From: Morinoia aosen
Lineage: Eukaryota; Arthropoda; Malacostraca; Amphipoda; Talitridae
Length of the DNA: 64,000 nt
Reading direction: 5' to 3'
Assembly (NCBI GenBank): GCA_030386875.1
Contig: CM059576.1
Location: 16,806,058 to 16,870,057, forward strand
The position numbers and the translations under genes are program-made. The notes beneath the pieces are model-generated. The model did not search any database. It had not been told where the DNA came from and saw only the letters and a list, made by a program, of their open reading frames with translations. The first letter of the stretch is position 1. Every line of letters starts with the position of its first letter. This document shows positions 33,849 through 44,883 of the stretch, piece after piece.

Positions 33849-34030
33849 TTTTGCATGGCATCCAGTGAATATTTTCATGTTTTCTTCATTAGCAGCAAAT
33901 GCATGATATTTTAAATATTGAAGAATATCGTAAAGAATCATTACTTTACGGTCCAATATTTGATATATCGCACAATATCCAATTAACTGAAGCCCTTCAT
34001 TCAGCAGTCGCATGTTGCTTGCAAATAATT

Positions 34031-34161
34031 GCGAGTACTGTGCATACGACACTCCGCAATCGCATATATCTAACCTGGAGCCGCATATTTAAAGCGCTGA
34101 CAATTTCACATACGCGTCCATATATGCATGTGTATATTAGCACAGCTTTAATTATAAGCAT
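34031..34161. repeat. 130-bp dispersed direct repeat, copy 1
   Basis: GCGAGTACTGTGCATACGAC through ATTATAAGCAT, matching 36032-36154 with small indels. The nature of the repeat is unknown. Confidence 0.65.
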
Positions 34162-34314
34162 TATTAGGTTTCCTCAAAGCGTTACTGCAGAAATAGAAAG
34201 TTAGTATCAAGTTCTTAGTTGGAAAAGTTATGCGAATATGCCAATACAAAAAATCGCCAAGACAAACGTGCCCCAACGAGAGTGTTCTCAACTATCCGCA
34301 GTTTTGGGCAGCTG

Positions 34315-34452
34315 CGCAGCAATAAGTTGCGACCGCAATTACGATCGTAACTTTTTCTGTTGCGGTTGCAACCGGTTGCGCCGCAATAATTTTTGGAAAG
34401 TTGCGAACCGGTTGCGATCGCAACAATTTTCGACGTGTCAGGCCACAACTCG
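34315..34452. repeat. TTGCG/CGCAA-rich segment
   Basis: Many TTGCG and CGCAA words in both orientations, including GCAACCGGTTGCG and CGAACCGGTTGCGATCGCAA, form short nested palindromes. It is unusual in AT-rich surroundings. No function is apparent. Confidence 0.5.
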
Positions 34453-34748
34453 CCACCGCAACATCACGATGTCAATTAAATTTGCAAAATAACTTCAATA
34501 AAGTTCAATACGCGTTTCATTCTCGTTTGAAACTAAACCGTACAGGGTACAACCCATCTGGCAACTGTTTATTATAAGCATTAGGCGATACAGTGAATAA
34601 CATACACTTTGCTTACAGTATATAAGTATATTTTAATGTAACTCATTATATAACATATGTTATTAGGAATGATGTGAGTTGTCAGTGTAGAATTATGTGT
34701 TATACGGCAAATTTACATAGCTAGATGATGCGATTTGCCAATGTACTT

Positions 34749-35018
34749 CAAATCGACGATTTTATCTTGGCGTCCTCTCTGCATCCACATTTTAAGCTAA
34801 AATGGCTAAACGAAGTGCAAAGAGTGGAGGTAATAACAACAAACTAATCGCCCATCTTGATGACAGATTGGAAAATGGTATTTCAGCTTAGGGGAGCAGT
34901 GCCGAGGACGTAGATGACGAAGATGACTTCTTCAACGTCGTAATGAAATCGGATGAGATGGAAAAAACGAAGAGAAGTTCGTTGAAACAAGTCGATGATT
35001 GGGTGAAACATTTTTGAG
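34749..35018 (+). pseudogene. hAT (ZBED-like) transposase C-terminal fragment
   Basis: The plus-strand text ILASSLHPHFKLKWLN, then EDVDDEDDFFNV and LKQVDDWVKHF, resembles the region before the dimerisation domain of BED-finger hAT transposases. It is broken by stops and has no catalytic part. It may be one end of an old hAT copy. The N-terminal hAT fragment at 39310-39925 is on the other strand and need not be from the same copy. Confidence 0.5.
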
Positions 35019-35452
35019 AGGCAACGTTGATCGTCATTACAGTGCATAGACATTGTCACATCGAGATCACGAACCAGTATTAAAATCATAGGAGAGGAAT
35101 AACAAAAAGCAGAGGAATATCATATATTACAGGAGCATATGCATGGTTTTTCTTTATGCGTCATATAGGCAATACAAATGGTCTGCACTTTTCTGTTTTC
35201 TAATTTATTTGCTATATACGGAACTCCTATCAAAATATAGCTACTAGCTAAGTACCTTATCATTGTTATTAGTAAAAAATGAGATTCATTTTATTTTAGG
35301 GTGTCACAAGCAAGCGAAGTGAATCGGACACACTCCAGCACTTGTTGCCCTTGTTTCCTATCGTAAGAAATTTAACCATGGAAATTTTCAGCTTCATATC
35401 TCGTCTTTTACTGGTCGCGCATTTCATTCAGTTTTGTGCTGGGCGTCAGGTT
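35019..35452. other. non-coding stretch
   Basis: Possible further hAT-like text near 35330-35400 is too weak to call. No other feature is supported. Confidence 0.3.
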
Positions 35453-35556
35453 GTGCAGCGGTCACTGGTATAGCGTGCAGCGGTCACTGGTATAGCGTGC
35501 AGCGGTCACTGGTATAGCGTGCAGCGGTCACTGGTATAGCGTGCAGCAGTCAATGT
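35453..35556. repeat. 22-bp minisatellite (about 4.5 units)
   Basis: Four identical GTGCAGCGGTCACTGGTATA-GC units starting at 35453, 35475, 35497 and 35519, then a decayed part-unit. Confidence 0.9.
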
Positions 35557-35967
35557 TGTAGGGGCATTAGGTAGGTGAGCTCTATTTTACAATAACAAAT
35601 ATTTTTCTTGTTTCATGAACTTCTTCCTTAGCTTAATGTTTCTATGCACCTTGTGCAATGTGCATAGATTCCGCGTTCCTTCAACTACATACTAAATGAT
35701 GCCTTCATCCTTCCTCTTTTTGAACATCTTAGTTGTGGTAAAGGGAGGCTAAAACTTTCTTATATAATAATAGTAATGCTTCCATAAGATAAACCGAGCT
35801 CGCGTCTCGTAGGTACTTGTGAATCAGACTTCTATGACGATTTTCAAATTTTCGTGTCAGCTTGTTTGCTTTTTGCTTTTTCACCGGACTTATTGCGGAA
35901 ATTTAGCTTTCACTCATCTTATGGTGCCTTATGGGGTGAGTAGAGGTGTGAGTGATGCCTTATGGCG

Positions 35968-36034
35968 CCACTCACCCCTCTACAGCGAGGCACCACTCAC
36001 CCCTCTACAGCGAGACACCACTCACCCCTCTGCG
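35968..36034. repeat. 25-bp minisatellite (about 2.7 units)
   Basis: CCACTCACCCCTCTACAGCG units start at 35968, 35993 and 36018, with an inverted echo (GGGTGAGTAGAGG) just upstream near 35934. The array butts against the 130-bp repeat copy 2. Confidence 0.8.
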
Positions 36035-36154
36035 AGTACTGTGCATACGACACTCCGCAATCGCAATATATCTATCCTGAAGCCGCGCTGACGATTTCAT
36101 ATACGCGTCCATTGGCACAGCTGTGCATATTGGCACAGCTCTAATTATAAGCAT
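36032..36154. repeat. 130-bp dispersed direct repeat, copy 2
   Basis: Matches 34031-34161; shares GCATACGACACTCCGCAATC, ACGCGTCCAT and TAATTATAAGCAT. Confidence 0.65.
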
Positions 36155-36880
36155 GGAAATGTTATAATTCCGTTGCATTATGTAAAAAACTCTGACGGTT
36201 ATGTTGCTCACAATATTCGACAAGAATAATTTTGTTTTAGATTTTAATGACTTAGGAAACGTAAAAATTAGTTCATTTCTAATCTTCTAGCAGGATTTCT
36301 ATGGAAATCAATTCACAGTATAAGAGCAACCACTTTTTCATCCTGTCAGTATTCTCATTAACAAGCAAGAAACAGATATGGGTAGGTAGGATAAAATAGA
36401 GGTACTGTAATCAATTGATATTTCACTAATATCACATAGCGACTCTACCTAGGCTTCACCTCATGCTAATGAATGACATCGCCTCCTCCGACTCCACCAC
36501 ACTCGAAAAAGCGACCCTGACTCCATCTCCACTGTATAACATGTGACTCCAACTCCATGACTCAAACTTGGCTATACTGGCTTCATCTAATGGCAGGGCA
36601 GTGTTTACCATCGTTATGGTTTGTTGTGAACATGACATTTTAAGAGCTGTGCTTACGTCGCACTCACACACACACTGTTTAAGTGTCGTGAGAGCGGTCG
36701 GTGACATGTTCGTGAGAGCATTTCATGTCTAGTATCGTTAAAGCTGCCTTCGTGTCAGGTTCAAGTTCTATTAGCTACTGTAATTTTTCATACTAAAAGA
36801 GTGACGCAGAATTTTCATAAGGAAAAAGACAATCTGTAAAGTGGGAAATAAAGAATAAACATGGAGAGTGAAATAAAGTA

Positions 36881-37294
36881 CAGGTGAAGCTCCTATAACG
36901 GGAGGAATTCGTTCCAGAAAAACACCCGTTGTAGGCGACAAATCCCGTTGTGCAAGCGGCACGTTTACTTTAGTTTACAACACAAACATCTTTTATAATT
37001 GCCTTTAATAGAAAATAGTTTATTGAGCTATGACAACAGTCTGAACGTTGTTCAATGACGGTATTAATTTAACGACATTTTTCATTATTTTTATATTTAA
37101 ATATATTACATGACTAAAATCGTAAAAAATAGTTATTCAGTATACTATAAGAACAGTAAAACTAAGTAATAAATATCAAATTAAAATAGACGTTGTAGGA
37201 GCAAAACATACCCGTTATAACTACCAATAAACTGCGTCCTACCCGTTGTAGGAGAGTCCCGTTCTAAGATCGACCGTTATAAGAGCTTTACCTG
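36881..37294. mobile_element. pogo/Tigger-like MITE (414 bp)
   Basis: Terminal inverted repeats CAGGTGAAGCTCCTATAACG (left) and the complement of CGTTATAAGAGCTTTACCTG (right), flanked by TA at 36879-36880 and 37295-37296. The CAG start and the 'CTCYTATAACGG' block are characteristic of pogo/Tigger termini. The interior repeats ACCCGTTGTAGG-type words in both orientations. It has no transposase. Confidence 0.75.
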
Positions 37295-37699
37295 TATTTG
37301 AAAACTCTTGAAGGCAATAGTGTCGATTTCAAAGTAGATATTTACAGGAAAATCATTGCGGAATTTCGTTATAGCAGATCTAATAAAGAAATAACTCGAT
37401 TCAAAAGGTTAGAAAAATCCAGCGCAGAATTCAACTTCCAGATTCAGAGAATTTTACGCGTAAGTATTACCATTGAGAGCTTATAATTCAATTTTTAACA
37501 TAGGGTGCAATATCACTCCTTGTTCTATTTTTTCCCCCTTTATCTTTATCGCTGATTCCCTCTCAATTTATTACGTTGATCTGTGCGGGAGAAAATATCA
37601 AAGGAAAAGCTAAAGACAACATTTGAGCCGCACGTATTGAACCATATCCCTAAACCGGGGTTTTGGCCGGGGTTTTTAGTTTTTTACTCCACCTTTTTC

Positions 37700-39055
37700 A
37701 CTTCAAATTAATCCAAGTCAAGGTCAATTTAATCCAAGATAAGTTCAATTTAATCCAAGTCAGATTGAAATTAATCCGAGTCAGGTTCAAATTAATCCGA
37801 GTCAAGTTCAAATTAATGCAAGTCAAATTCAAATTAAACGTGCTAAGTATCCAGCATCAGGAGGCAGAGTGTGATTCAGATCTTTGAGCGGAGTAACATA
37901 TAGAAATCAATTATAAAAACTTCGTATTAACTATTCATTAAATATGTTTTCAATTTTACACTAATGGCAGTGTGCATCCACTCAAATATTTATGTTCAAA
38001 GACAATTTTATGTTACACATGCACATACGCATAGTAGTATCGAGGATTTAATTACTCATATAGAGATTTATATGCGTGAAATTTCGTTCGTATGCATGCA
38101 ACTACGAAAGATTACCATTTGATGATATGTAGATTTAACCTTTAAAAGAAATTTAGCAACGAAGTCTGTTTTTGCTTGTTCAAACGATTTTTGTAAAAAC
38201 AGGTTTCAACTTTTTTCACCGGTGGAGATGATATATTTGCCTAGGCCTATTCATTTGAAGGGATGGCCCAATTTTTATTGCTATTACAGAATTGTATCTT
38301 TATAGTAATGTACTCATATAAATTGTAAGCAAATGGTATCGTACATAAGTACTCAGTGAATCGCATTTGCTCATTTCTTTAAAATGTTAAATCTACACAT
38401 CGTCCAGTGGCAATCATCTGTAATTGCATGCACATTTGATTTCATAAATGTGATGGAGTGGAATTTCAGGCATGTAAATCTTTATATGAGTGTAAATAAA
38501 TCCTCGATACTATGTGTATCTGTAACATAAAAGTAACTAAGAACATAATTATTTGAATGGATGCATACTGCCATCAATTTAGAATTATAAAACAACTTTA
38601 ATGTGTAGTATAATACGAAGTTTTTATAATTGTCTTCTAACTGTTACTCCGCCCAAAGATCTGAATCACACTCTGCCTCCTGATGCTGGATACTTAGCAC
38701 GTTTTACGACAGCTTGTTTTAACGCTGCAGAAATTTTATGTATTCCTTGCTTGAAAGGAAAAACGTTTTTCTTGCTCATCACAACCAACAGATACATTTT
38801 TAATACAAAAAACGCTCAAATTAACGAGGGATTTATGTCAATTCTAAATTCAACTTGGAGCTGGATTAATTTGAACTTGATTTGAATTAATTTAAACTTG
38901 ACTTTGATTAATTTGAACTTGACTTGGTCTAATTTGAACTTTACTTGGAATGATATGAACTTGATTTGGATTCATATGAACTTGACGTGGATTAAATTTA
39001 ATTTGAACTTGACTTGGATTAATTTGAACTTGACTTGAATTAATAATTTGAAGTC
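37700..39055. repeat. foldback element with minisatellite-bearing arms (1.36 kb)
   Basis: The left arm (about 37700-38157) and right arm (about 38373-39055) are inverted copies: CCAGCATCAGGAGGCAGAGT at 37850 is mirrored at about 38670-38690. The outer part of each arm is a run of about 21-bp units (AATTAATCCAAGTCAAGTTC and its complement); the right arm has more units than the left. The spacer is about 215 bp without a gene. Long arms built of tandem repeats recall Drosophila Foldback elements, but no transposase is nearby. Confidence 0.75.
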
Positions 39056-39309
39056 AATAAAGCGTAGTGTGCCCGGCTACCCGCTCGTGAAAAATTCACG
39101 TGCCTTTTAAATGAATTTAAAACAATTTCTCACGAGATTTGCGATTTCATTGCAATCCTGAAGAACATGCAGTCACTGAGAAGAAAAAGCAGTATCTATG
39201 CTACCATCCAGTGTAATTATAATCCAGTGCGCAGTTATTGACATGAAAGAATCTCGACTTGGAGAAGTCCTAATATCAGCAGTTATTGAGAAGACGCTAT
39301 TTTCGTTAA

Positions 39310-39925
39310 TTTACTATTGTATTTCCTCTGAAATAGCAAACTGAATTTGGTTACTGAGATCCGGAATTAGTCTTGTTGTAATTACCTTCTCTGATGGAAC
39401 TTGAAATTTCTTATTCAAAAACCCAACAAAATTAAAAAAGTTTCCTTCCCCATAGGGTCGTAAGGATTGAGCGCCTCACAAAGCCAGTAAATTAAAAATT
39501 TCTCTCTATGTACTTGTACAGTATTATTTGGCTCCCAGTTTTTAGATTGAGTAAATGTTGTTTTCAAAGTCAGCTGTTTGCCAGTAGACGAAGACGACTT
39601 GCTGCAATCGGCAGTTTTGTCACTGCTGCAGCCTAAACTGCCTTTGTTTGTTTTCAATACATAGACATTTAGTTTTTCTTCTTGTTCGTTTTTTCTATTT
39701 TTCAATTCTTATTCAATGTTTGGTTTTTATTCAGCTTCCAGGAATTGATCATTTTGTGTCGATTTTAGATGGCGCCATAAAGATTTAGTTGAGAAAGTTT
39801 TGTAAGATGCACCAGCCGCTCCTCGTCGTATATATTCGCTTCACAAATGATGCACACGGCAATTTCTACACTCTTCACCGATTTGTGAAAGTAATCCCAT
39901 ACTGCTGACGCACTACTTATAGTCA
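39310..39925 (-). pseudogene. hAT transposase N-terminal fragment with BED finger
   Basis: Read from 39925 downward: SSAVWDYFHKSV..EIAVCIIC, then after a frame change GASYKTFSTKSLWRHLKS. These are the two halves of a BED zinc finger. About 60 residues later comes KQLTLKTTFTQSKNW, the usual segment after BED in ZBED-type hAT transposases, followed by LNKKFQVPSEKVITTRLIP after another frame change. At least three disruptions are visible, and the RNase H-like core is absent. It stops five bases short of the mariner-type element, which may have cut it. Confidence 0.65.
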
Positions 39926-40251
39926 TTATACCGGGTGTCCGGCAAAAATGTCACTGAGTTTTAATTGATTATATTTCCGCTTTAAATTTACATATTTTAA
40001 TTTTCATCTTTTCAGAATGTAGTAAATTTTATTTGATTTTCGAATAATTTATGTTTTTAATAATCGTTTAATAACAACTTTACATTGATCGATTAACTGA
40101 AACGGATAGGAAAACTAATTTTTCGAAGGACAACATTTTAAAACAATATTTATAGTCTTCCTTATTTTGCACTTTCCAAAAAACCGAACAAACAAAAACT
40201 TAAAAGAGTAACAAAGCAATACATTAAATAAAGTTTAAATAAAAAAGTAAT

Positions 40252-40524
40252 TTAGAATCCTTCGACATACCCACCATTTCTCTTAAGGCAAGCATTACTT
40301 CTAGCCACTATTAAACGAAGAGTTTTGCGGATCATTTCACTGTTTTCTTTTAGTTCTTGAAACACTTCAACTCGTTGTCGAAGAATTATTAACGATGGAG
40401 GTGATGTTTTGAAATTGCGTTCCTTCACAGTAGGTATTGAGAGATGAAGATGATCACCAGTGTTGTTTTGAAAACTTTTCCTTTGAACAAATAGTTTTTC
40501 GGTCTCTTTCAGTAAATCGATCAC
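40252..40524 (-). pseudogene. mariner-type transposase C-terminal remnant
   Basis: A 90-codon ORF ending VFQELKENSEMIRKTLRLIV..CLKRNGGYVEGF. The pattern (R..R...C....GG..E) is the usual C-terminus of mariner/IS630-type transposases. No catalytic Asp motifs are found upstream in the element. Confidence 0.55.
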
Positions 40525-40984
40525 TGTAAAGTGGTTATTATACGATTTTCAAGAACTCGAATTATTCGTAAAATGAAAACAAGAACCAATATAAAATGTA
40601 CAACTACAGAGGAATTTGACATTACAATTTTGGAATCATTGTTCATTTTTACCCATAGACCTCAGCTAAATAATGATCAAAGTGCGATGAAATTAAATAT
40701 TGCCCCAACTGTATAAATAGGAGTGTGTCGGAATGTGTGTGTGTCTGTATCTGTGTGTGTGTGTATGCAGCTCTGTTACTTAGTGTAAATGTTATTGTGT
40801 GGTGGTTTGATTCCTAGAATTAAGGTGTATGTGTACGTATAGCTTCGAATATTTAAGAGAAATTGGGTTTTTATTTTTAATGGTTAGGCATAGCTATTTT
40901 CTAATGTTGGAATAGTGATATTCATTTGCTATAGCTTTTTTCGCAATTTGGTCATTACCGTTTTTTTGCCCATACTTTACAGCA

Positions 40985-41018
40985 CTGATGATGGAATCAG
41001 AGATTCCGAAACGTTTGC
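40985..41018 (+). ncRNA. hammerhead-ribozyme-like core, copy 1
   Basis: CTGATGA (40985-40991), then a perfect 6-bp hairpin GGAATC-AGA-GATTCC, then GAAAC (41008-41012). This is the conserved order of a hammerhead core (CUGANGA, stem II, GAAA). The following GTTTGCC would give a very short stem III, but the expected U-H cleavage position reads CC, so activity is doubtful. Such minimal motifs are known from Penelope-like retroelements of arthropods. The same string family occurs at 60716. Confidence 0.4.
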
Positions 41019-41224
41019 CATTAAAAGAATGTTACCTTTTATATTGGTTCTTCTTTTCATTGTACGTATTAGATTTCCTAAGAATCGTCTTTTTAATTCT
41101 ATTAACTTATTCGAAATGGAGACAAGATTTACCACATTGTGGAAAAAATAATTCAAATATGTTAATTTAAAGCGGAGATATATTCAATTAAAAAGTCGAG
41201 GAAATTTTTATGGAACACCCGGTA

Positions 41225-42210
41225 CATTTAATCACTGTAATTGTTTCTGTATTAATTAATCCAACAAGCACTGCAACTGCAAGTATACAAAACTTTCTTG
41301 ACTTGACATAAATACACACCTAACCGCAACCGTAATTCAACATGCATTGAGCCACTAACTGGCGTTATGCATTACGTTGGCGTGACACGTCCTGACTCGG
41401 TCTGAACCCCGGCCCCGGCCCCGGCCATGACAAATTTGTTGACCCCGGCCCCGGCCCCGGCCAAATTTTCAGCCCCGGTCGGTCTATACTATGATGCTTT
41501 GAGAAGTTTTAATTAATTAAACCTAGCATATTCCCTAACGGTTGTGTTTGCTACACTTGTGCACAGTGAATGAAATGACTAAGAGGTGACGTTGCATGTA
41601 AAGAGACCTTTTTCTATTTGCACTAATATTCTTTGAACGTGCGTTATTATTTCGAGTGAAACTATGCCATCGTAGATGCTCGTGGACAACTGCGACGGCT
41701 TTGGTGTTGAAGGCGGGTCTTCTTTAATGTATCCTTGTTTTCGTGTTTCTTGACACTTGGATATTCGAGTGTTTTTGTACTCACACAAACAAACGATTGT
41801 GAACTTTACTTAATTAAGAGATGGTGTTCTCAGTTTTCCTCCCTTACGGTGGTATTTTCGTTAATCAGTTTAACAGTTTTTAATTGCGGAAAACGGCTGT
41901 TTCATTCCTTCAAGCCCGACACGTTTAAATTTATTGAGTTATACGAAAGATTTTAGAAAGGATTGAGAAATTAAATGCCGATATAGCCGGGAGCACTTTG
42001 TTTTACTGAGAAAGTGGTGACATAGAAAATACCGTTGCGGATGAATTCAAACGTTAACAAAGTACTCCGAGAACTTCCGGAGTTTCGAAGGACGACAAGG
42101 CGCTCATCCTCCGCCAATCCCTTCATCTCCCGTTGCCTGGTTGGAACAGAGGAAAAGGCGAGTTTAGTTTTCGTTATTAGGAATAAGTAATTAAGATTGA
42201 CAGTTGTTAT
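41225..42210. other. non-coding stretch with CCCCGG-rich tract
   Basis: About 41403-41475 consists of CCCCGGCCCCGGCCCCGGCC-type runs twice, separated by ATGACAAATTTGTTGA, conspicuous in AT-rich DNA. A related inverted string (CCGGGGTTTTGGCCGGGG) lies at 37656-37674. No gene is supported. Confidence 0.5.
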
Positions 42211-42480
42211 AAGGGTGCGCTTAGACACGATTAGTTATATAAGGGTGCGCTTAGACACGATTAGTTATATAAGGGTGCGCTTAGGCACGATTAGTTATAT
42301 AAGGGTGCGCTTAGGCACGATTAGTTATTTAAGGATGCGCTTAGGCACGATTAGTTTTATAAGGATGCGCTTAGGCACGATTAGTTTTATAAGGATGCGC
42401 TTAGGCACGATTAGTTATTTAAGGATGCGCTTAGGCACGATTAGTTATTTAAGGATGCGCTTAGGCACGATTAGTTATTT
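42211..42480. repeat. 30-bp minisatellite (9 units)
   Basis: Nine uninterrupted 30-bp units of AAGGRTGCGCTTAGRCACGA followed by TTAGTTATAT or variants, in exact phase from 42211. Variants are blocked: first units GGGTG/AGACA, later GGATG/AGGCA, showing stepwise spread. The in-frame ORF (decapeptide repeat) is a by-product of the period. Confidence 0.92.
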
Positions 42481-42864
42481 AAGTAACAAGTTATAAGTTA
42501 TAAGTTATGAGCTATAAATGATAAATTTGGGGTATATACCAGGCAATTAGGTTCGGTAGTTGTGCTCAATTGACATCAGAATCACCCATAAGCTAGCGCC
42601 AAGCTTACCAGCAACTAACCTCTGAATGCCAATTGGTAAGGCGTGCTACCCAGTCCGCATTTGTCGATGGCTGTTCAAAGGGTCGTTACAGAGCACAGAG
42701 AAGGAGAACCAGCATTCACCCAGTAAGCTCATTACTGGACTTTTCACGGAATGTCCAAGCTGTCCGGTATTGGATTGACGAAGGCAGCCCATTTCTTACC
42801 GCCGGACCAGTAACGGAAGACCATCCTGAGGCACGGGCAAAATATTATATCCCATTACCGTAAG
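42481..42864. other. non-coding stretch between minisatellite and 87-bp repeat
   Basis: The sequence is somewhat richer in GC. The ORF at 42633-42863 has no recognisable domain. Confidence 0.3.
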
Positions 42865-43112
42865 ACTGGCTTGCCTGCAGTATTCCGTCTCTAGCGCTGG
42901 GAAGCCTGCCCTGACCCGTTCACAATTGTGGGATTCCTATCTTTTCCTAGCACTGGCTTGCCAGCAGTATTCCGTTTCTAACGCTGGGAATCCTGCCCTG
43001 ACCCGTTCAGAATTGTGGGATTCCTATCTTATCCTAGCACTGGTTTGCCTGCACTACTTGTCCTGACGTAAGACCGAAGCTCCTTGCGTCAAGACTGAGT
43101 AGTGCAGGCAAG
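42865..43112. repeat. 87-bp tandem repeat ending in a palindrome
   Basis: Units start at 42865, 42952 and 43039 with ACTGGCTTGCCTGCAGTATT. Two are complete. The third is a short start that runs into a hairpin: TTGCCTGCACTACT near 43044 and AGTAGTGCAGGCAA near 43098-43111, with a roughly 40-bp loop. Confidence 0.8.
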
Positions 43113-43809
43113 CCTGCATCTTGATTAGTTAACATCTACAGATATAAGTAACAATTCACTCCCATGAACAAATAAAAAAACTATAAGATATTCAGGATAA
43201 GGAATCTGATTTAAAAAATGCACATATATTTAAAGAAATCAACGTATAAAGTACTTTTAATGGAGCGACAGTAAAGATCGCGTTCAAGCATAAAAAAATG
43301 ATAATAATAAACCAGAATCAGGCACACGCACAGACTCACCCAAAACCAAGATCCCACCAGGCGCGCGAAGTGGCTTAACAATAAGGCATATAGCTACTGC
43401 ACTGGAGCAAATTACCTCAATTGGACGAAATTTATTTGCGAAAATGGCTAAATTACATGATACATTGATTAGATGATACATTATGAACAGTAATAACAGG
43501 GTGTCTACTATGATTCCATTTTCAAATTCTACTACTTTTTACAACGTTCCAGAGCAAAAAATTACAACCTAAATCCTTCATATAAATAGTTATTGCTTTA
43601 CAAGTTCCCAGATATATCAGCCTACAGCTAATGTCTAGTTCGAGTCAATATATAACGCCATAGCAACGGTGAAGCAGCATGTCAGAAAGAAGAAAGAAAC
43701 AAAGAGAAATACTTTATACTACATAACACATAACATAAGATAGTCTATTAACCACCATGAAAAAAGTGCCTTTGGTACCATTAATCGAGATCAATTGCTG
43801 TCATACACA
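43113..43809. other. AT-rich DNA without recognised features
   Basis: No gene or repeat is supported. Confidence 0.35.
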
Positions 43810-43816
43810 TCTAAAT

Positions 43817-44203
43817 AAGATTAGATTATTAATTAGTTTAAGCTTCCCTATCCGATACAACAACGATTTAAAGAGAGGAATAATGAAGGGATCATCTAGT
43901 ATAGGCCCGTGCACGGGGAATCTATGAGCAAGGTGTGTTTTTCCATCATAGGACACCAAGTGCATAGAAACAGTAAGTCAAGAAAGAAGTTCGAACAAGA
44001 AAAAGTTCAAGAAGAAAGTAGGAGGTGACGAAGAAAGTAGGAGGTACTGAAGAAAAGGATAGCAGTGAACCGGAAAAGCTGGTCCTCAACTAAACAAAAC
44101 TCGATTCTATTTCAACAAAAAGAAGGCCTACCTAACCACATCGGGACAATCCCTCTGGACGTGCAAATGCCCATAGATACAATAGTTATATCCCCCTGAG
44201 GGG
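43817..44203 (-). repeat. repeat family R, copy R2
   Basis: A full copy with the internal block GAAGAAAGTAGGAGGT duplicated. It is flanked by TCTAAAT at 43810-43816 and 44204-44210, a plausible target duplication. It lies downstream of the last exon of the DUF4806-like gene. Confidence 0.65.
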
Positions 44204-44370
44204 TCTAAATCCGACTATTTCCATGAAATACATATCAACAGAGGGCCACTTTGAACAAAAACAAGTTAAATAAACTTCCACTTTCTATAAGCGTGCAAAC
44301 AAATCATAGAACAGAAAACATAATCAGATTTCAATAGTTTTTGAGTTAGTTACATACGTTAGTTTAAGCC

Positions 44371-44560
44371 TCCCTAACCACAACAAAGGTGTTCTAAGAG
44401 AGGGAATAATGAAGGAGACCATCCAGTATGGCCACGTACAGGGGATTCTACGCACGAGGGGTGCCCCGCACATTACATCCTTGAATGGAAATTAGAAGAA
44501 GAAAGTCACAAGAACTGAAGAAAAGACAGCAAGCAGTAAACCCATAACGAAAGTCCGGAG
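44371..44560 (-). repeat. repeat family R, copy R3 (partial)
   Basis: It shares AGGGAATAATGAAGGAGACC, CAGTATGG..ACGTACA and GGGATTCTACGCACGAGG with R2 and R4. The CCCCCTGAGGGG end is missing. If the minus strand is sense, this is a 5'-truncated copy. Confidence 0.6.
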
Positions 44561-44883
44561 CAAAACAGAAAGCTCAATCTATTTCAATTAAATGGCATGC
44601 CAAATAAAAACTCAAATGAACAAACACTTAACTAAATAAAACAGTGTCAAGTCTTATTGAAATGCTGTTCGTATCATCATGAGGGGCTTATTAAAAAACG
44701 AATCAAGAATACAGAATAATAAGATGGATGCGTTTCCTTGAGTAAAAATAATGCACAAAGCTACTGAGAAGCTACTCTTGTTCAAATAATATCCGCTCAC
44801 TTTCTGTAAAGCAAAGTAATGAATTCTAATCACTGACTTCTCTCATTTTTATGAAAGAAAAAAATGTTCTACGAAATCAACTT

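Larger units (their letters stand above)
39931..41222 (-). mobile_element. mariner/Tc1-type DNA transposon, defective (1292 bp)
   Basis: The ends CCGGGTGTCCGGCAAAAATG and the complement of TTTTTATGGAACACCCGG form an imperfect inverted repeat of about 58 bp. The TA target duplication is at 39929-39930 and 41223-41224. Length fits an intact mariner, but the only transposase text is a C-terminal piece, so most of the interior is replaced or decayed. The interior also holds a GT-rich tract (40735-40770) and a hammerhead-like motif at 40985-41018. Confidence 0.75.

Noticed and set aside
35453-36034. CRISPR-like regular repeats
   Set aside because: The units are contiguous tandem repeats with no unique spacers, in eukaryotic DNA. 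They are minisatellites.
42197-42496. 99-codon ORF with a decapeptide repeat
   Set aside because: It is the 30-bp minisatellite read in frame. There is no start context, conserved domain or flanking gene structure.
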